From contig CM039130.1 in assembly GCA_022036555.1 (NCBI GenBank), positions 10,837,285 through 10,901,284 on the forward strand: a stretch of DNA of 64,000 nucleotides. Direction: 5' to 3'. The position numbers were made by a program, and so were the translations under genes. This document shows positions 33,815 to 45,395 of this stretch, in pieces (position 1 is the stretch's first letter; each line of letters opens with the position of its first letter). Origin of the DNA: Microstegium vimineum (Eukaryota; Streptophyta; Magnoliopsida; Poales; Poaceae). Under the pieces are notes generated by a model, which saw nothing but the letters and a program-made list of their open reading frames with translations, searched no databases and was not told the origin of the DNA.

Positions 33815-34389
33815 TCTAGAGGTGCGAGAATTCTAATGGAAGCAAGCATATGAGGTAAGTAAGAATGAAAATGCCAGCTACCTGAGGGAAGAAGCGCTGG
33901 AATCCAATGCACGTCGGGCTCAGAAACGGGACACCACGAAGAGCGTGTCGACGACGGCTAAAACGCACGGCGACGATACGACGAAGCAACCCTAGGGAGG
34001 GGGGAAAACAGGGAACCCTAGGGGGGGTTCCTGGTGTGGAGGAAATGGCAAGGGGGAGTTCTAGGGTTCAGGGAGGGGGGGGGGAAGGAGGCGCTGCTCG
34101 GCTGAAATGGCAGGAGGTGGGGTGGCGCACGACGAGGAGGGAGCACGACGGCGCGCGGCGCAGTGAGGATGGCGGCGCGAGCAGGGGCGCGCGACGAGAA
34201 TGGCGCACAAGGGCGCGAGGTCACGCAGGCCCGCAGGAAGGAACGGGCGGCGGAGTTCGTCGGCGGTGAAAAACTGGTGGCGCTAATGGCGAAGCGGCGG
34301 CGGTGGTTGGCGGTGTACGGTGCTGGCAAAGAGGAGACGAGCGCGGGCGGATGAAGACAGAAGATGGCGAGCACGAAAGGGTAACAACG

Positions 34390-34690
34390 CAGATTTCCAG
34401 GACTCCAGACGCTGATCCGTGTCCGGACCCGAGGATCCGGACAAGATCGGAGCGAAACAGGAATGACATGCTCTCTGAGTGGTAATTATTCGGACGCAGA
34501 AACTGGTTCGGAAGCAGTGAACAGGTGCGACCGGAGACACTGTGTGGGGAGGTTGCACAGTGGGGGGCCTGACCGGACGCAGATGTGTTTGTCCGGACGG
34601 CTAAAAACGTGCGTCCGGAGTGCGCGACCGGAGCAAAACAGAGAACCCAGGGGGGATCCGGACGCAAACAATTGTCCGGACAGGTGAGAA
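34390..34690 (-). promoter_or_regulatory. TCCGGA palindrome array between pol and ORF3 of element B
   Basis: About a dozen TCCGGAC, CCGGACG or GACCGGA motifs occur within 300 bp, the same motif that fills the U3 of the LTRs of B. No other gene is found in 33542-35204; the GC-rich open frames around 33907-34374 on both strands are not accepted as genes. Confidence 0.55.
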
Positions 34691-35204
34691 AGGTAGCGTA
34701 CGGAGGACATCCAAAGCCTGAAATGCATTGAAATTTTTCTCTATCTCTCCCTTGCTCTCTCCCAAACCATTTCCAACACAAAAGAAAGGCAAAAGAACAC
34801 ATGTTGCATATGGTATGAGAACCATCACCCAAACCCTCGAGGTTTTTCAAGTATTTAGCCTTTGTCTTAGCTCTTTTTAAGAAAATAGGCGATAAACGAG
34901 GACGAGGAACACCGTAAGGCCATTAGTAGGGGTGTAGTAACAACTTGAGCGTGGAATGCTCCCCTTAAAATGGACGAACTCAGAGGATGCTCAAACTTAA
35001 CCGAAAAAGAACGAACAAGCAACAAACATGGATATGCAATGCAATACTTGAATTTGAATCTAGTTGCTTGTCAAGTTTAAACCGCGATTAAGCTTCTTCA
35101 CACGCTTTGGGACGGTTATCTTAACCACGTTAGGCAAGCCTATGTGCACGTACATAATTTAAACATGACATATATTACAATGAATGCAAGGTACCAACAC
35201 AAGA

Positions 35205-38200
35205 TCATCTTTTAGTGAAGTTACTTAGATCAAGCACATTGAGCTCACTTCTCAACCTACAAAAGGTCACTTCATCAAGAGGTTTTGTGAAGATATCCAC
35301 CAATTGATCCTTACTTCTTACACCAACTAGTGAGATATCTTTCTTTGAAACATGGTCCCTTAGAAAGTGATGACAGATATCGATGTGCTTAGTGCGTGAG
35401 TGTTGAACGGGATTGTTTGCAAGTTTTACCGCACTTTCATTGTCACAAAGAAGTGGTACACTTTTAAGTTCAACACCATAGTCTCGAAGAGTTTGTTTCA
35501 TGTATAGGATTTGTGCACAATAAGCTCCGACGGCTATGTATTCCGCTTCCGCAGTAGACAAAGCCACACTATTTTGTTTCTTAGATGACCATGATACAAG
35601 AGATCTTCCAAGAAAATGGCAACCTCCGGAGGTACTCTTCCTATCAACTTTGCAACCGGCATAATCCGAATCGGAGTAGCCCACTAGTTGAAAAGTAGCT
35701 CCTTTGTGATACCAAAGGCCAATGCTTGGGGTGTGCTTTATATATCTAAGGATTCTTTTTACGGCACTTAGGTGTGATTCCTTAGGTTTTGCTTGAAATC
35801 TAGCACACATGAAAACACTAAACATGATGTCGGGCCTAGATGCGGTAAGATATAACAAACTACCAATCATAGAACAATAGAGTTTGATCAATAGGTTTAC
35901 CGTCCTCATCAAGGTCGAGGTGTCCATTTGTAGGCATTGGGGTCTTGATTGGCTTACAATCTTCCATCTTGAACTTCTTTAGCACATCATTGGTATACTT
36001 CTCTTGAGATACAAATGTGCCTTGTCTCAATTGCTTCACTTGAAATCCAAGGAAGAAGGTAAGCTCTCCAATCATGGACATCTCAAATTCCTTTGACATC
36101 AAGTCACCAAACTTCTTGCAATGATCTTCATTCGTCGAACCGAAGATAATATCATCAACCTACACTTGACAAATGAAGATATCTCCATCTTGCTTCTTGG
36201 TGAATAGTGTTGTATCAACCTTCCCAATAGTGAATCCCTTCTTGAAGAGGAAGTCCCGAAGACGCTCATACCAAGCTCTAGGGGCTTGCTTGAGCCCATA
36301 TAGCGCCTTGGACAACCTATAAACATGATTAGGATATCTAGGGTCCTCAAAATCGGGAGGTTGGTTGACATAGACTAGTTCATTTATGAAGCCATTTAAG
36401 AAAGCACTTTTCACATCCATTTGATATAATTTCATGTCATGGTGTGATGGATATGAAAGGAGGACACGAATGGTTTCAAGTATTGCAACCGGTGCAAAGG
36501 TCTCACCAAAATCCAAACCTTCAACTTGGGAGAACCCCTTTGCAACTAGTCTTGCCTTGTTTCTAACCACTTGACCTTGATCATCTTGCTTGTTGCGGAA
36601 CACCCACTTAGTTCCTATCACTCTTGCATCTTTTGGCTTTTCTTCTAGAGTCCACACTTGATTGCGGGTGAAGTTGTTCAATTCTTCATGCATGGCATTC
36701 ACCCAATCCGGATTCTCAAGTGCTTCCTCTACACATGTAGGCTCAACACAAGACACAAAAGAGTGATGTTCAATAAATGAAGCAAGTTTTTGGGACCAAG
36801 TCATTACTCCCCTTGAAGGACTTCCAATGATGAGCTCTTGTGGATGTGATTGGAGTATGGGTGCGGATCTTTTATCAACCACTTGAGGAGGAGTAGGTGC
36901 ATCAACATCTTGAGCTTGAGCCTTGACTTGAGCTTGAGGTATGAAGGTGTCTTCATTTGTTTCCCTCACTTTGTTATCATCATCTTGAGGCTCATGTGAT
37001 GTAGAAGGTTAAGCATGTGCATTATCTTCACCTTCTACCACCACTTGATCTTCTTCTTTGCGGTTGATTGCACCGGTGGGCATGTTCTTCATAACCTCCC
37101 TTAATGATTCATCATCTACATCATCAAGATTTTCATTTGCTCCTTGGGAGCCATTAGTCTCATCAAATTCTAAGTCATACGTTTCTTCAACTAAGCTGGT
37201 GGCTTGGTTAAATACACGGTATGCTTTGGAATTCAAAGAATAACCAACTAGGAAGCCAATATCACATCTTCTTTGAAACTTCCCTAGATGTTGATGCTTC
37301 TTGTAGATGTAGACCTCGCACCCAAACACCCTAAAAATGATACATCCAGCTTCTTTCCATTAAGCAACTCATATGGTGTCTTCTTCAAGAATCTTTGGAT
37401 GAACAATCTATTTGAAGCATAGCATGCAGTGTTGATAGCTTCGGCCCAAAACTTCTCCGGGGTGTTGTACTCATCTAGCATGGTTCTTGCAAGTGTAATC
37501 AATGTCCGGTTCTTCCTCTCAACCACTCCATTTTGTTTTGATGTATATGTAGCAGACACTTCATGCTTGATCCCAACTTCATCACAATATTCTTCAATCT
37601 TTGTGTTGATAAACTCGGTGCCATTGTCACTTCTTATTTTTCTTGATTTCCACATCAAACTCATTTTGGGCTCTCTTGGAAAACTTCTTGAATGAGCTTG
37701 TGGCTTCCCCTTTGTCATGAAGAAAGAAGACCCATGTGTATCTTGAATAGTCATCCACAATCACAAGACAAAATAGGTTGCCACCCAAACTAGCATATGT
37801 TGTAGGTCCAAATAAATCCATCTGAAGTAGCTCAAGAACTCTTGATGTTGACATGAATGCTTTGTGGGGGTGAGTGTTGGCAACTTGCTTGCCGGCTTGA
37901 CATGCACTACAAAGCTTATCCTTTTCAAACACAACATCCTTGATCCCTCTAACCATTTGCTTGTTCAATAGCTTCTTGAGTGTAGACATTCCAACATGAG
38001 CTAGCCTTCTATGCCACAACCAACCAAGAGATGACTTAGTGAACAAGCATGTTTGAAGGTTGGCATCATTTGAAGAGAAATCCACAAGGTAGAGGTTATT
38101 GTGCCGGAAGACTTTGAATATTACTTGACTATCATCAATATTGGACACAACAACTTCATTTGGAGTGAATAAGCATTGGAAGCCAAAATCACACAATTGA

Positions 38201-38441
38201 CCAACCGAGAGTAAGTTGAATCTCAATGATGCAACTAGCAAGACATTTGATATTGAATGATCATTTGAGATTGCCACTTTTCCATGTCCTTTGACCTTCC
38301 CTTTGAATTGTCCCCAAATGTAATCTTGTCTTGGTTGTTGACATCTTCTTCCAAAGAGGTGAACATCCGGGGGTCACCAGTCATATGTTGAGTGCAACCA
38401 CTATCTATCACCCAATGAATTCCACCAGTCTTGTAGTTCAC
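35205..38441 (-). pseudogene. pol of element B (protease, integrase, reverse transcriptase, RNase H), broken
   Basis: Ty1/copia order can be read on the minus strand. Protease has IDSGCTQHMTG near 38400. The pre-integrase HxH-CxxC region is in 37900-38030 (HRRLAHVG, CSACQAGKQ). Integrase has MDLFGPTTYASLGG and DDYSRYTWVFF near 37740-37820, then SDNGTEF and NGVVERKNRT near 37490-37640. RT (36160-36969) has KARLVAKGFSQVEG and MDVKSAFLNG. RNase H (35205-35927) has STAEAEYIA and HIDICHHFLRDH. Breaks are frameshifts near 37630-37760 and 37284-37329, a TAA stop at 37009, a TAG in place of the tyrosine of the YVDD catalytic box near 36160, and a frameshift near 35860-35927. The frame differs from that of gag. 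Confidence 0.9.
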
Positions 38442-38457
38442 CTACACACACGAGAGA

Positions 38458-40851
38458 TCAAGCTTGTTGTTTAGGCACCCATTGAGTACGGGGGCCCATT
38501 GCTTTCTCTACTAGTGACTTAGCAACCCAAAGTGTCCTTGGTCTATTCTTGTTGGGTGGTCCCAAGAACACAACTTGTGGTCTCCCCTTGACATCCTTGT
38601 TGATGATATAGTGATCATTGTATGCAAATGGCCTAGCATGCTTGGGCAAGCATTGTGGGGGTGGTGTCACACAATCATGAGCAAAGTGTCCTTGCTTCCC
38701 ACACTCAAAGCATGTCTTCATCTTTGGCTTTGGCTTTGCTTGATAGAAGTACTTGGCTTGTTGTTGATATTGAGCTTTAGCTTTAGCTTTGGCCTTCTTC
38801 ACTTGAGCGGACTTGTAGCCAAGACCGGTCTTGTCATTCTTCATGACGGTGTTCATAAGAAGCTCACTTTGAAGGTTATGGCCCTTAGTGAACCTCTCCA
38901 TTCCAATGGCTAGGTGGTTTTTCTCATTCTTTAGCCTCTTGTTCTCTTCTCTAAGCATATCAACTTCAAATGTCACATCATAGTCTTCATCTTGTGCCTC
39001 AATCACTATTGACTTGGTTGACTTGAGCTTGATAAGATCTTGCTTGAGCTTCTCATTCTCATTCTTGATCTTGACATAGTCGTCATAGTGATCCTCCACA
39101 ACCACTTGCTTGCCTTTGCACTTAGGCACTTGCTCAATGGGCTCAATGATCAAATCATCACAAGAAGTGACAATGTTAATCTTGACAATGGGGTTAGCAA
39201 CAATAGGCAAAGCATCTTCAAGACATTCATTTGCTATAAGGAGAGTATCATAGTTCATCTTTACTTCGGTGTACTCTTCCTTAAGCTTGTTATGTTTGGT
39301 TCTAAGCTCTTGTGTTGTCCTCTCTAGCTTATCATGTTTCTCTTTTAGCTCTTTTAGAGAGGATTTGAGCTCCTTAGCTTGTGAGGATAAGGATTTGTTT
39401 TCACTTATTAGCTCATCACTAGCATTTGAAGTTACTTCAAGTTTGACAAGCAAATCATCATTTTCTTTTTCAAGCTTCTCATTTTTAGCTTGCTCCTTCT
39501 TAACAATTTTAGTGTACTTAGTGAGCAATTTTATGAGTTCATAATAAGAAGCAGCTTGGTATTCATTTTCACTTTCACTACCACTATCATCACTATCATC
39601 ACTATCCTCTACTTTAGATTGTACCTTCCGGTCACCTTTGGCCATAAGGCATAGGTGTGTAGAGGATGTTGTGGAGGAAGACGATGATGGTGGAGGAGGC
39701 AATGAAGTCCCAATGACTAGAGCAGCCACTTTCTCATCATCACTATCATCATCGGATGAATCACTTGAGTCTTCGATGTCGGTCAACCAATCACCAACTA
39801 TGTATGCCTTGCCATCTTTCTTCTTTTGGTGTTGGAACCTCTTCTTCTTGAAGCCATCTTTATTCTTGTGTGGCTTCTCAATCTTCTTCTCATCATCACT
39901 TGACTCATCTTTTTGATCTTTGCCATTCTTGTACATCTTCTTGTACTTGTCCTTCTTGGGCTTGGTACAATGGTGAGCAAGATGGCCAAGATCACCACAA
40001 TTGTAGCAATCCATTTCCGACAATGGCTTCCTCTTGTTGCTAGTGTAGAAATTCTTCTTTCTTGAATCAAACTTGACACCACTCTTGTTTAGCTTCTTTA
40101 ACATCTTGGTGGTCTTCTTCACCATTAGAGCAATGTTTGTGTCATCATCTTCTTCACTTGAGCTATCATACACCACTTTTGACTTGCCCATGTAATGGCT
40201 AGATTTGAGTTCCAAATCTTTCTTCTTGGTGGATGATGAGCCTTCTTCTTCTTTGTGGATGTGCATGTACATCTCATGAGCGTTGATCTTTCCCAAGACT
40301 TGTGTTGGTGTATAGTTGGAAAGATCACCTTGATGCAACACCATCACAATGTGGCTATACATGGCAATTGGAAGCACACAAAGAATCTTCCTCACAACAT
40401 TGGTGGGCTCCATTTGAGTTAGCCCAAGTGCATTCAATTCCTCTACAAGAACATTCAAGCGTGAGTACATTTCATTTGCATTTTCATGAGCAAGCATGGT
40501 AAAAGCATTCATCTTATTCATGACTAAGTGATATCGCTCTTCCTGCTCGCTCTTTGTGCCCTCATGAAGAGCACAAATGTTCTTCCACAACTCGTGAGCG
40601 TTCTTTGAGGTGTGCACACGGTTGAACACATCCTTGTCAATGCCCCTAAAGAGAGTGTTCCGGGCTTTGGCATTCCACTTCTCATAGTTGACCTCGTCAC
40701 CGAATGGTTCTCCATCAAATTGAGGAAACCCATCGGTGGCAGCTTGAAGCACACCAACATGCAAGGCTTCGAGGTAAGCCTCCATACGCACTTTCCAATA
40801 AGGAAAGTCGTCTCCATCAAAGATGGGCGGCGGTCCATCCCCATGGGACAT
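38458..40851 (-). CDS. gag of element B, intact open frame of 797 codons
   Basis: Gag forms the particle that encloses the element RNA. The start MSHGDGPPPIFDGDDFPYW is followed by a copia gag domain (ARNTLFRGIDKDVFNRV, LVEELNALGLTQ, VLCVLP-type motif). A CX2CX4HX4C zinc knuckle (CYNCGDLGHLAHHC) lies at residues 282-295, and an acidic, serine-rich part at about 355-430. A long coiled coil (about 440-540, with KLEKENDDLLVKLE and LKELKEKHDKLERT) is followed by a further coiled segment and a second knuckle (CFECGKQGHFAHDC) at 714-727. Such a long gag with a coiled coil is usual for Sireviruses. It is the only long retrotransposon gene in the window without an internal stop. It ends WVPKQQA and a TGA at 38458, just as the gag of A ends. 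Confidence 0.95.
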   Translation of the reverse strand: MSHGDGPPPIFDGDDFPYWKVRMEAYLEALHVGVLQAATDGFPQFDGEPFGDEVNYEKWNAKARNTLFRGIDKDVFNRVHTSKNAHELWKNICALHEGTKSEQEERYHLVMNKMNAFTMLAHENANEMYSRLNVLVEELNALGLTQMEPTNVVRKILCVLPIAMYSHIVMVLHQGDLSNYTPTQVLGKINAHEMYMHIHKEEEGSSSTKKKDLELKSSHYMGKSKVVYDSSSEEDDDTNIALMVKKTTKMLKKLNKSGVKFDSRKKNFYTSNKRKPLSEMDCYNCGDLGHLAHHCTKPKKDKYKKMYKNGKDQKDESSDDEKKIEKPHKNKDGFKKKRFQHQKKKDGKAYIVGDWLTDIEDSSDSSDDDSDDEKVAALVIGTSLPPPPSSSSSTTSSTHLCLMAKGDRKVQSKVEDSDDSDDSGSESENEYQAASYYELIKLLTKYTKIVKKEQAKNEKLEKENDDLLVKLEVTSNASDELISENKSLSSQAKELKSSLKELKEKHDKLERTTQELRTKHNKLKEEYTEVKMNYDTLLIANECLEDALPIVANPIVKINIVTSCDDLIIEPIEQVPKCKGKQVVVEDHYDDYVKIKNENEKLKQDLIKLKSTKSIVIEAQDEDYDVTFEVDMLREENKRLKNEKNHLAIGMERFTKGHNLQSELLMNTVMKNDKTGLGYKSAQVKKAKAKAKAQYQQQAKYFYQAKPKPKMKTCFECGKQGHFAHDCVTPPPQCLPKHARPFAYNDHYIINKDVKGRPQVVFLGPPNKNRPRTLWVAKSLVEKAMGPRTQWVPKQQA

Positions 40852-40888
40852 CTTGCTCTAGGTGGTTAGGCCTAAATTAGAGCAACAA

Positions 40889-40901
40889 GGCTCTAATACC
40901 A
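40889..40901 (-). other. Primer binding site of element B
   Basis: Minus strand TGGTATTAGAGCC, two bases from the 5' LTR, complementary to initiator tRNA-Met with one mismatch. Confidence 0.9.
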
Positions 40902-40903
40902 AT

Positions 40904-42493
40904 TGAAAGGATCAAGATGCCCAAGAGGGAGGGGGGGTGAATTGGGCTCTTTTAAATTTCTAAGCAAGAATTAAACCTAGCAAGAGCCAATTAACCCCCT
41001 AGTGCTTTTCCCAAGTGTGTCCTAGCTACACAAGCAAGACATGGCAATGAAAGCGGTAAAGCCCTATGCAATTCTAGTCAAGCAACACAAAGGTAATGCG
41101 GAAAGTAATGCTTGAAAGTAATTGCAATAAGTATGGAGAAAGGAGTAAGCAAGTTGACACGACGACGTTTTGCCGAGGTATCGAGGAGTCGACACTCCCC
41201 CTAGTCCTCGTTGGAGCACCGCGCACGGTATCGCTCCCCCTTATTCCGCGCAAGGACTAAGTACTCTCTACGGGCTGATTCTTCGCAACTTCGGCTCGGT
41301 GAATCGCCCACAACTGATCACAACGAAGCTTGGGCCATCCACAATGATCTCAACCGGATGATCACCAAGCAAACCTCTGCGAAGCCATCTAGGTGATGTC
41401 GATCACCAAGAGTAACAAGCACTAACTCTCACTTGACCAAGGCTAGTCTAGTGATTAAATGGATGCACACTTGCTATCTCTAAGCAACTAGTGAGAATCA
41501 ACTCATGGAATTGCAATTCACACTCTCACTAGGGCTCTTGCACTTCTTGCACTCACACAAGGGTTGGTCAGCAATTGGAATGAGCAAGAGAGGTGCTATG
41601 GGGCTGGTGGAGAAGTATAAATACCCCCCAAGGCAACCCCCAACCGTTAGGCACTACTTGTGCCTTTTTGGGTCACTCCGGACGCAAGCTGCATGGTGGT
41701 ATCCGGACCATCAAGCATGCGTCCGGACCCCCTCAGATCATAATACTCAGCATAGAAACCAGGCAGTCCAGATGCTCTTTGCAGTCCGGATGCAAGCATC
41801 CGGACATCGTCCAGATTCAAATTCATCTCTCTAGAACTCTCTGCTGGAGTCCGGACGCAGGCAATGGTCCGGACTCAGCACTCCTATTAGCGTCTAGAGT
41901 TAAAACTCACTCTCTGGAGCTCTCTGCTGGTGTCCGGATGCAACGTGCAGCCGGACCCTACACTGTTCACTGCGTCCGGCCGCTCTGGTACAGGCAGAGT
42001 AAACCCTAGGGTCGGGATGCACAGCCAATGGTCCGGAGCTAGGGAAATACTAGCATCTGGAGCTCTTTCTTGAGCTGAAACAACAAATTTTCAATATGGA
42101 AGTTGCTCTACAAGGTCCAAGGACTAATTCTAAAGCTGCCTAGTGCTAGTTTTCACAAGTGTGCACCACACCTAATCATATAGCCTCTCCTAAGTCAAGC
42201 TACTAGATAGTGCCCCCCCTTAATAGTACGGCCAAAGGAAAAATAAAGGTGCTACACTACTCTAAGTGTCTCTCAACTCCAAATGACACTTAGACCTAGT
42301 CTAATCTTCAACCTTGTCACCAATCCTTTGAAAACCGAAATGATTCCAATAAGGGGCATGAATACCATGATAGTCCAATCAACCATCCATTACCATGACC
42401 TAACTTTCTTATTGCCACTGCAAAACACACGTTAGTCATAGTAATCTTGCATTGTCGTTAATCACCGAAACACTAGGGGCCTAGATGCTTTCA
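40904..42493 (-). repeat. 5' LTR of element B
   Basis: TGAAAGGATC to GATGCTTTCA, 1590 bp, and about 2% different by eye from the central LTR. The TATA-like box is at 41616-41623 (minus TATTTATA). The TCCGGA-type array at 41674-42060 lies upstream of it. It is followed on the right by the target duplication CTGAC and the ORF3 of element A. Confidence 0.95.
41674..42060 (-). promoter_or_regulatory. TCCGGA palindrome array in the U3 of LTR B
   Basis: Ten or more copies of TCCGGA, TCCGGACG or close variants are spaced 15-50 bp apart, starting about 50 bp upstream of the TATA-like box. TCCGGA is itself palindromic. The same array is in the central LTR at about 24800-25185. Confidence 0.65.
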
Positions 42494-42498
42494 CTGAC
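42494..42498. repeat. Target site duplication of element B (right copy)
   Basis: CTGAC directly after the TTTCA end of the 5' LTR of B. Confidence 0.9.
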
Positions 42499-43833
42499 TC
42501 ATGTTGTATTCTAGAAATACAGTGTCTGAGCGGGTAAGAGTGGTAAGAGGTGAAGCAAAACTACCGTGAGAGACTAGCAACAAGGAGATCCAGTGAGCGT
42601 ACTGTAGCTGCCAGTGTCCTCTGAAGCCAGAAGCAATAATATCCTCCATCACACTGACTAGCAAACCCCAAATATCGAACTTCTCCATCCGGACTATGTG
42701 AGCTAGTAGCCAAAGCTAAAGTCTAGTCAGTGTCTCGCGGGCTCCTACTCTAGGAAGAATGGTATGCCTGATCACCTCGTTCAGGATACGGGCAGTCGGC
42801 GTGAGGTCACGTACATGATGACTAGACCCCTCTCCGAACGGCTGCACAAAGCACGATCGAACGGACTCCACTGACGGTACCTCTCCCTCGTGAGGACGAC
42901 GGGGTGCCTCCTGGTCACCATAGCACAAGCTGTGGATCTTCGTCTCTGATGCCTCAAGGTGAAAGATCTCCCTGAACCTTTCTGCATATAGCCGCACATC
43001 CTTGCCTTAGAAAGCAAAGTGAATAAACTTATGGTCTGGTGAAACCCACAAGGAGGCATAGAACTGTCTGACCCAATCCTCCTGATAAGTACCCACTCTG
43101 CCAATCAAACCGGGCAGCCCCTGAAGATACTCAAGATGTTGGACTATATCTGGACCACCGACATCAATAATGGCCTGGAGAGGGCAAACCCTGTGAGCTT
43201 GAAGCGGTGCACGGGTCCTGACGTAACCTCTGTAGAAGTCTTCGTGCACGGTGGTGTAGAAGTCAGGACCGGCACGAGGATCCCACTGTCCTGGGAACCA
43301 AGTCTGGAAGTCTGCAAACCTCATCTGTTGGATCTGCTTCGCTGAAAGTGCATGGACCTGGTGCCTCACGGGATCTGGCAGACTAGATCGAGGCGGAGGT
43401 CTATCATTGCATCGTGGACCATCGGGCCAAGGAGGAGGCTCCGACCCGAGAGAATGTGAGTCATGTCTGGCCATCAGCTCCTGGATGGACGAGTGCCCTA
43501 AAGTATCTGCCTGCTCAGGTGCCTCAGCCTGCTCATCCTCAGTAGCCTCTGGGGGTTCTGTCTCTGTCTCTGCCTGAGCGGTGGACTCACAAGCGCTCCA
43601 CGGTCAGGAGAAGAGTCAATCCTTAAGCTGACGCGACGTCCACCCTGCTCAACTGCCTCTGCTACCTCTGCCGCTGCAATAGCTGCCACTGACGCTGGAT
43701 CCATCAATGGTCTCTTTCACTTCTTCGACACAAGCTTCTCCTTGCCCTTTCCCCATCCAGTGGGTGGATGCGGTGGAGGTGGATGGTCACCACCACTGCT
43801 AGGGACCGGACCTGCATTCTTCGTGCGTGCCAT
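42499..43833 (-). pseudogene. ORF3 of element A, N-terminal part
   Basis: The start at 43833 reads MARTKNAGPVPSSGGDH, the counterpart of MARVKNVGG in B. It reaches a TGA after about 38 codons (near 43717), then resumes with MDPASVAAIAAAEVAEAVEQ. A longer open piece (43007-43474) has DFQTWFPGQWDPRAGPDFY, VCPLQAIIDVGGPDIV and EDWVRQFYASLWVSPDH. The last of these matches the EHWVREFYASLW block of B. More stops and shifts follow to the insertion point of B. The match with B fixes the identity; the function is unknown. Confidence 0.7.
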
Positions 43834-44061
43834 TGCCGGGCACGAGAAGAACCACTGTCACTGAAGAAATACCCAAGCAAGCATTGACAATGATCAACCC
43901 AACAATCCACTAACCAACAGCTCTGCAAGAGTGGCACACCGGCCCTGGACTGTCCTATCGAGGCTTTGCCTCGTTCCGTAGTTGCAGGTTTTGCCCCGAG
44001 TTATCTACCATTGCCCACACTGCACAGAACCACTGCACGATAGATAGATAGGAATATAACA

Positions 44062-44067
44062 CTTATA
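44062..44067 (-). promoter_or_regulatory. TATA-like sequence upstream of ORF3 of element A
   Basis: Minus strand TATAAG within GCTTATAAGTGTTATATTCC, about 230 bp before the ORF3 start, beside a GATAGATAGATAGGA stretch shared with B. Confidence 0.35.
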
Positions 44068-44644
44068 AGCATATAACTAAAGATGAGATAAACCTATGGA
44101 TAGAATGAAGTAGATAAGAAATAGATCGAATCTGCTTTGTACCTCAAACACTGACCAAAACAGAGAAGGGGGGTAAGATTCCTCAATCGATCAACTAACA
44201 AATCCGACAACCTAAACACAGGATTGAGATGGCAATTTAGGGTTAGGTGGAAATTTGTGAGTGGTTGATCAACTTGATATGAGATTGAGTTAGAATGATC
44301 AAGCAATCAAGCGGAGAATCACGTTGAGCAAGGATTGGCAACTGGAGATGCAAGCCCTTGCCAAAGAGAGAGCACTGGAGAAGGCTCCCTTGGCGGCGGC
44401 ATAGAGACAGGACAGGGGCCTCTGCTCCTTTGAAGAGCAGACCCTTGCGGCTAAAAATGCACGCGGTGCAGAACTGAGGATCACCGGCGGCATGGGGCGG
44501 CGTGGTGCAGGCAACATGGCGGCGCGGGCGAGGGTGCGGAGGCACGGCGGTGGAGAAGGAAAAAGCGGCGGCGTACGGATCTGAGTTGGAAACCGACCGA
44601 GAAAGAAGAAGCAGTTTTCAAAATTATATGCGCTCTGCAAGTTC

Positions 44645-44950
44645 GCGACGGACGCTCCGTCGGGACCGACGGATGCTAGGGTTCTGCGTCCGGCACTTAT
44701 GCAGTAAGGGTCCAGAGAGCTCCAATTGGCGACGGACGCGTCCGGCGCTAATGCGACGGACGTTGTGAAGCGTCTGTTGCTCAAACAGAGAGCACCCAGA
44801 GAGCTCCTAGATGCGTCAGACGCGTCTGACGCCTCTGCGACGGACACTAGGGAGCGTCCATCGCCCCTTAGACGAGCGGCTTTAATCTGCGGATGATTGC
44901 GACAAATGCTGAGGCAAAGGAGGCCGAGCGTTTGTCGGCAGTGTCCGACG
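44645..44950 (-). promoter_or_regulatory. CGACGGACG palindrome array between pol and ORF3 of element A
   Basis: Repeated GCGACGGACG, GCGTCCGTC-like and CAGACGCGTCTGACGC motifs, the same kind as in the U3 of LTR A (18040-18350) and unlike the TCCGGA motif of B. No gene is seen in 43834-45395 apart from this. Confidence 0.55.
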
Positions 44951-45395
44951 CCTTTTTCAACAAAATTTTTTAAACTGATTTTTGCGCCTTTCCCAACTAG
45001 GTCCCAATCCCAAAAGATCCAAATAACACCTGATTGGACTTGATATGAGAGCCATCTCTCAAACTCTCATTTGCAAGTATTTTGCCATAGGCTTTAGACT
45101 AGTTTTTAGCTCAAAATATTCGAATGGAAGCTCCAAGGAGACATTATAGGGCCACAAGAGGGGGTATGGAAGTGTCTTGAGCTTGGAATGCTCCCCCTAA
45201 GTGGACGAACCCAGCGGATCCTCAAACTTAACCGAAAAGAAATGGCAAACAACACATGCATATGCAATGCATTACTTGGAAATTGAATCTAGGTTGCTTG
45301 CAAGTTTAAACCGTGGTTAAGCTTTGTCACATGCTTTGAGGGCGGTTATCTCAACCCCGTTGGCCAAGCCTATGTGCATTACTAAATTAAACAAG

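Larger units (their letters stand above)
20663..42493 (-). mobile_element. Element B: composite Sirevirus-type Ty1/copia retrotransposon, LTR-internal-LTR-internal-LTR
   Basis: From left to right on the plus strand it has a truncated LTR (20663-20906), an inserted Tekay-like LTR (20907-23735), and a remnant of gag with a primer site (23738-24027). A complete LTR (24030-25617) and an internal region with polypurine tract, ORF3, pol, gag and primer site follow, then another complete LTR (40904-42493). The outer flanks carry the same 5 bp CTGAC, so the three-LTR array behaves as one insertion. A CACTA element sits at 25824-30612. The two complete LTRs differ at about 30-40 of 1590 positions by eye, so B is fairly young and younger than A. 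Confidence 0.9.

Noticed and set aside
33907..34850. Overlapping Arg- and Pro-rich open frames
   Set aside because: They cover the region between pol and ORF3 of element B on both strands and reflect GC content and the TCCGGA array.
38575..39916. Plus-strand open frames opposite gag of B
   Set aside because: They are rich in Leu and Ser, as expected for the complement of a Lys/Glu-rich coiled coil.
42494..42760. Idea that the sequence right of LTR B belongs to B
   Set aside because: The CTGAC duplication and the match to ORF3 show that it is the interrupted ORF3 of element A.
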